Positions 60,890 to 64,000 of a stretch of 64,000 nucleotides of DNA are shown here, piece after piece. The notes beneath the pieces are model-generated. The model saw only the letters and a program-made list of their open reading frames with translations. It was not told the origin of the DNA and did no database searches. Within the stretch, counting starts at the first letter, position 1; each line of letters begins with the position of its first letter. Position numbers and translations under genes: made by a program. Origin of the DNA: Cryobacterium lactosi (lineage in GTDB: Bacteria; Actinomycetota; Actinomycetes; Actinomycetales; Microbacteriaceae); the NCBI RefSeq assembly GCF_004403945.1, contig NZ_SOHM01000031.1:86531-150530 (forward strand), read 5' to 3'.

Positions 60890-61666
60890 ATGGCGTGGAG
60901 CACACGCGAGGTGGCAGACCTCGCCGGAACGACGGTGAACACGGTCCGTCATTACCACCAGTCCGGGCTGCTCGAGCAGCCAGAGCGCAGGTCAAACGGG
61001 TACAAACAGTACGGTGCCCGCCATCTCGTGAGGCTGCTGCAGATCCGGCGGCTCCGCGACCTTGATGTGCCGCTCGCGCAGATCGAGTCGATGGATTTCG
61101 GTGGAGAGACACCGGCGGCGGCCCTGATGGCGGTTGACGCCGACCTGACCGTGAGCATCAATCGACTCACGCGTGCTCGTGCCGAGATCCGGGCGATCCT
61201 GGAGGGGACCACGGCCACCGACGTGCCGTCGGGCTTCGAACACCTCGCCGGCCGGTTGTCCGGCTCGGAGCGTGCCCTCATGCTCGTGATGTCGCAGCTC
61301 TACGACGAGTCAGCGATGGACGACCTGAAGAAGATGGTCGAAGCGGAGGCGGAAGACGCCGGAGCCGAATTCGATTCGCTACCTCCCGACGCCGATGACG
61401 CCACGCGGCAACAACTCGCCGAGGCGCTTGCCCCACAACTCGCTCAACACATCACCGACTACGCATGGCTGACCGATCCGAAGGCGCATTTTCCCAAGGG
61501 CTCGCGGGTCACGCAGGAGACTCTCCTGGAGACCGCCGTGGAACTGTACAGTGCATCCCAGCTTGACGTCCTCGCACGTGCGAGCGTCATCGCGACCGGG
61601 CTGGCCGCCGAGAGCAGTGACCCGATGTCGAACACTCTCGATCGTGGAGATCACGATGACCGATGA
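60890..61666 (+). CDS. MerR family regulator (third paralogue, likely controls the regulon)
   Basis: Regulator of 258 residues. The HTH reads STREVADLAGTTVNTVRHYH and the wing RRSNGYKQYGARHLV, close to the other two MerR proteins, while the C-terminal effector region (SGFEHLAGRLSGSERALML) is more diverged. ATG 60890 has GGAG 6 bases upstream. It has two facing copies of the dyad element at its own promoter. No metal-binding cysteines, so a small-molecule or peptide ligand is more likely. Overlaps the next gene by 11 bases. Confidence 0.85.
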   Translation: MAWSTREVADLAGTTVNTVRHYHQSGLLEQPERRSNGYKQYGARHLVRLLQIRRLRDLDVPLAQIESMDFGGETPAAALMAVDADLTVSINRLTRARAEIRAILEGTTATDVPSGFEHLAGRLSGSERALMLVMSQLYDESAMDDLKKMVEAEAEDAGAEFDSLPPDADDATRQQLAEALAPQLAQHITDYAWLTDPKAHFPKGSRVTQETLLETAVELYSASQLDVLARASVIATGLAAESSDPMSNTLDRGDHDDR

Positions 61667-62375
61667 TCTCGGCGTCCCCTCCGGGGGAGGCGAGAGCGCG
61701 CGGTTGAACGATGATGCCCTGCTCTTCGAGGATGTGCTCCTCCTCCTGTTCCAGCCTGAGTCCGGCACCATCGCGGGCGAGAACATCTTGTTCTACGTGT
61801 TGGGTGGTGCGGTACTCGCTGAGCTCGCGCTCACGGAATTGGTGGAGGTGCGCAAACACGGCTCGTTTTCCAACCGGGTGCACGCCGTCGACGGCGCTTC
61901 CACTTCCGACGAGATACTTGAGTCTGCCTTGTCGTACATTGCGGAGAAGCCACGCAACGCGCAGACCGTGCTCGCCGCGGTCGGACCTTACCTGCGCCAG
62001 CCGGTGCTCGATCGGCTCGTAGAACGAGGCGACGTCAGCCGTAAGAAGGGCAAGACGCTTGGCATCTTCCCGTCCACCAAGCTCACCCTCGCGAGCCGGC
62101 GCCGAGCGGGACTGATTGGTCAAGTCCGGGCCGCACTCATCGACGGCGACACACCGGTTCCGCGTATCGCCGCCAGTATCGCCCTCATCTCGGCGAGCGG
62201 CACGCTCCCTCAGTTCTATCGCGAGATCCCCTGGAGCGGCGCCGTGTATACGCGGGCCAAGGCAATCGAGCAGGGCGACTGGGGCGCATCCGCTGCGGGG
62301 GATGCGGTCACGCGCACAATGGCAGCGGTCGTCGCGAGTTCGATAGCCGCGGCTATGAACTTGCCGCGCGGGTAG
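61656..62375 (+). CDS. GPP34/GOLPH3-like protein
   Basis: Protein of 239 residues of the GPP34 family: ALLFEDVLLLLFQPESGTI, AELALTELVEV and PSTKLTLASRRRAGLIGQV are typical. In eukaryotes GOLPH3 binds phosphatidylinositol-4-phosphate; actinobacterial members are abundant and uncharacterised. ATG 61656 follows GGAG inside the end of the MerR gene, so the two are coupled. Membrane-surface role is plausible. Confidence 0.85.
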   Translation: MTDDLGVPSGGGESARLNDDALLFEDVLLLLFQPESGTIAGENILFYVLGGAVLAELALTELVEVRKHGSFSNRVHAVDGASTSDEILESALSYIAEKPRNAQTVLAAVGPYLRQPVLDRLVERGDVSRKKGKTLGIFPSTKLTLASRRRAGLIGQVRAALIDGDTPVPRIAASIALISASGTLPQFYREIPWSGAVYTRAKAIEQGDWGASAAGDAVTRTMAAVVASSIAAAMNLPRG

Positions 62376-62381
62376 ACGTGA

Positions 62382-62423
62382 CGAACCCGCCGCATTCGTG
62401 GCAACGAAGGCGGCGGGTTCGTT
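62382..62423. terminator. terminator between GPP34 and lipoprotein genes
   Basis: Perfect 12-base stem ACGAACCCGCCG / CGGCGGGTTCGT enclosing an inner stem TTCGT-GGCA-ACGAA; serves both convergent genes. Confidence 0.8.
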
Positions 62424-62436
62424 CTACCTGACGTGC

Positions 62437-63980
62437 TTACAGGGAGCAGCGCGCCCCTTCCTCAGGAAGCTCGAGGTTGACCAGGTAGTCCGCCACGACC
62501 TCGTCGACACAATCGATTCCGGAGGCGATCGTGCCGTGCTCGTTGGCATCGACGGTCAACAGGCGAGCATCGAGGGTTTCAGCGAGGCTGATCCCGCCGT
62601 CATGAGGCGTAACCGGATCTCCGATGGCGGAGGTCACGAGTACCTGGGGAAGTCCCTCGATGTCCGTGGCGTACGGAAAACCGAGCGTCGATTCGCCGGG
62701 CCATTCCGCGCATCCGTTCAGTGACGCAGGGTCGGTTCCCGAGTCAAGGAAAGGTGCTGATTCGTTCATCTCGTTGCCGAGGTCGCTCATCTCCTTCTCA
62801 GTGAGGCGTTCCTCGTCAACGCAGTTGATCGCGAATGTCGCCTCAAAGTTATTGGTGTACTCCCCGGTCGCTAAGCGGCCGTGGAGGCCGTCTCTCAGCG
62901 CGAGAAGCGCATCCGGCCGGCCTGCTTGCAGCTCGGTCAGGCCGTGGGCGATGCCAGGCCAGAGGCTCTCCGAATACAGTCCGGAGAGGATTCCGTCGGC
63001 CGCGGCGAGGAAGGTCAGCTCACGGCCGTCGGCTGCCAGGAGCGGCTCCTGGACAAGCGGCTGCAGAAGCCCCTGCACCGCAGCGGATGCCTGTGCGGGG
63101 TCGGTCCCGACGGGGCACGGGTTTTGTGTTGCACAGAACTCCGAGAAACGGTCGAAGGCGGCTTGTATGCCGGCGGCCTGTTGTAGCTGGCGTCCCTGAG
63201 TGTCTTGGAGCGGGTCGACAGCACCGTCGAGAACGAGCGCGCGAACCTTGTCGGGGAACATCTCGGCGTAAACAGTGCCGAGGCGCGAGCCGTAGCTGAG
63301 GCCCGCGTAGGTGAGCTTGTCGTCGCCGAGCGCGGAGCGAAGAACGTCCATGTCGCGCGCGACATCGCGGGTTCCCAGATGCGCAAGCATGTCTTCGCCA
63401 CCGGAACCTTCAGCGCACTTTTCGACGATCGCGCGGGTGGACTCTTCCGTCCACGTTCCGAAAGCAGAGATGGGCTCGTTGGCGTCGCGCTCCTCGTTTG
63501 TGTAGCAGTCGACTGAGGGACTGGATAGCCCAACCCCACGCGGGTCGAAACCAACCACGTCAAAGTTCTCCGCGATGGGTCCGTCAGCCCACAAAGTAGC
63601 GACAATGGGGGCGAAGGTCGTCGCAGGGAAGCCGGGTCCGCCTGGATTGATCACGACGGAACCCAACCGGTCATTGCTATTGCCACTGGCAGCGATGCGC
63701 GACAGCGCGAGCTGGATCTTTTCGCCGCCGAGGTTCTCGTAGTCGAGCGGAACTTCCAGCGTGGCACAATCCGCGCTTTCCGCGGTCTCGATGACCTGGG
63801 GCACTGGGGGCTGATCGTTCACAATCATGGGGTCGCATGCCCCGAATTCGAGGTCCTGCTCCATGAACTGCTCGAGGCCTGCGCCAACCGCGCTTTCGTC
63901 CTCGGTGGGGACGGTGCAGCCCGCGAGGAACAAGAGGGAGACCACCGCCGCGGCGGCAAGTGCCGCTGTCGTCCATCGGC
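62437..63980 (-). CDS. TAP-like alpha/beta-hydrolase lipoprotein, start cut off
   Basis: Third TAP-like paralogue. The visible N-terminus reads RWTTAALAAAAVVSLLFLAGC, so the lipobox LAGC is present, but the start codon lies beyond the G run that ends the window. Nucleophile motif GLSYGSRLGTVYAE, oxyanion-loop motif NPGGPGFPA, acid in AIGDPVTPHDGG, His in ANEHGT, and the same C-terminus (ending GARCSL) as the gene at 13448. The promoter is off the window. Confidence 0.85.
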
Positions 63981-64000
63981 GGGGGGGGGGGGGGGGGGGG
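63981..64000. other. 20-base G run at contig end
   Basis: Twenty consecutive G after CGGC. A GC-rich run would be possible, but a homopolymer at a contig end is typical of a sequencing or assembly artefact and cuts the lipoprotein gene. Confidence 0.8.

Noticed and set aside
1..64000. CRISPR arrays, tRNA/rRNA, phage or transposase genes
   Set aside because: No repeat-spacer pattern, no conserved tRNA stems and no transposase or integrase motifs seen in either strand.

Overview
The window is high-GC DNA from an actinobacterium, most likely a Microbacteriaceae-type genome. I infer this from the strong G/C third-position bias, the families present (GPP34, LtrA, TAP-like lipoprotein hydrolases, LAL regulators, DUF418) and the many genes that appear to have leaderless starts. 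There are no rRNA, tRNA, phage, IS or CRISPR signatures. The last 20 bases are a pure G run that looks like a contig-end artefact, so the last gene is cut off there; the first gene is cut at base 1.

The region is a mosaic of small regulator/target modules. 1-6.2 kb: a truncated MDR dehydrogenase, two tandem LtrA proteins, and a TetR regulator divergent from three small membrane proteins. 6.3-8.3 kb: an ECF sigma factor and a one-TM partner sharing a promoter motif. 8.3-10 kb: TetR with a quinone-oxidoreductase-like enzyme. 10-15.4 kb: SpoIIM-like protein, CPBP protease, a DksA-like protein behind an apparent attenuator, a tiny basic protein, a frameshifted TAP-like lipoprotein and a small membrane protein. 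15.4-25 kb: HxlR relic, enoyl-CoA hydratase family, secreted glucoamylase-family protein, MacB-type ABC/TetR operon, MarR/NmrA pair, CueP lipoprotein, MFS/TetR pair. 25-35.7 kb: SGNH hydrolase, M20 amidohydrolase, SRPBCC/YdeI pair, a duplicated unknown gene, histidine phosphatase, MFS/XRE pair, and an HTH-DUF3887/CPBP/PH-like operon. 35.8-46.2 kb: HxlR/RidA, TetR/SDR, ABC-2/MerR operon, a two-component system, MarR/MDR, and a short MDR cluster. 46.3-49.7 kb: an HxlR regulator facing a three-flavoenzyme operon. 49.7-64 kb: an envelope hydrolase cluster with two TAP-like lipoproteins, DUF418, carboxylesterase, serine hydrolase, CPBP protease, two MerR regulators, a LAL regulator and GPP34.

The most notable signal is a repeated promoter element at ten places between 10 and 61 kb: a TTGAC(C/T) -35 box, a 19-bp spacer with a TGT-N7-ACA dyad, and a -10-like box. 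The long spacer is typical of MerR-activated promoters. In four cases the ATG lies exactly 7 bases after the -10 box and in a fifth 10 bases after, as in leaderless mRNAs. The downstream genes are almost all secreted or membrane-embedded hydrolases and membrane proteins, plus one of three MerR paralogues (60890), which has two facing copies at its own promoter. I propose an undescribed MerR-controlled envelope regulon spread over this region. Other leads are an attenuator-like leader before the DksA-like gene, an ECF promoter pair with identical geometry, and a set of clear dyad operators between divergent regulator/target pairs.
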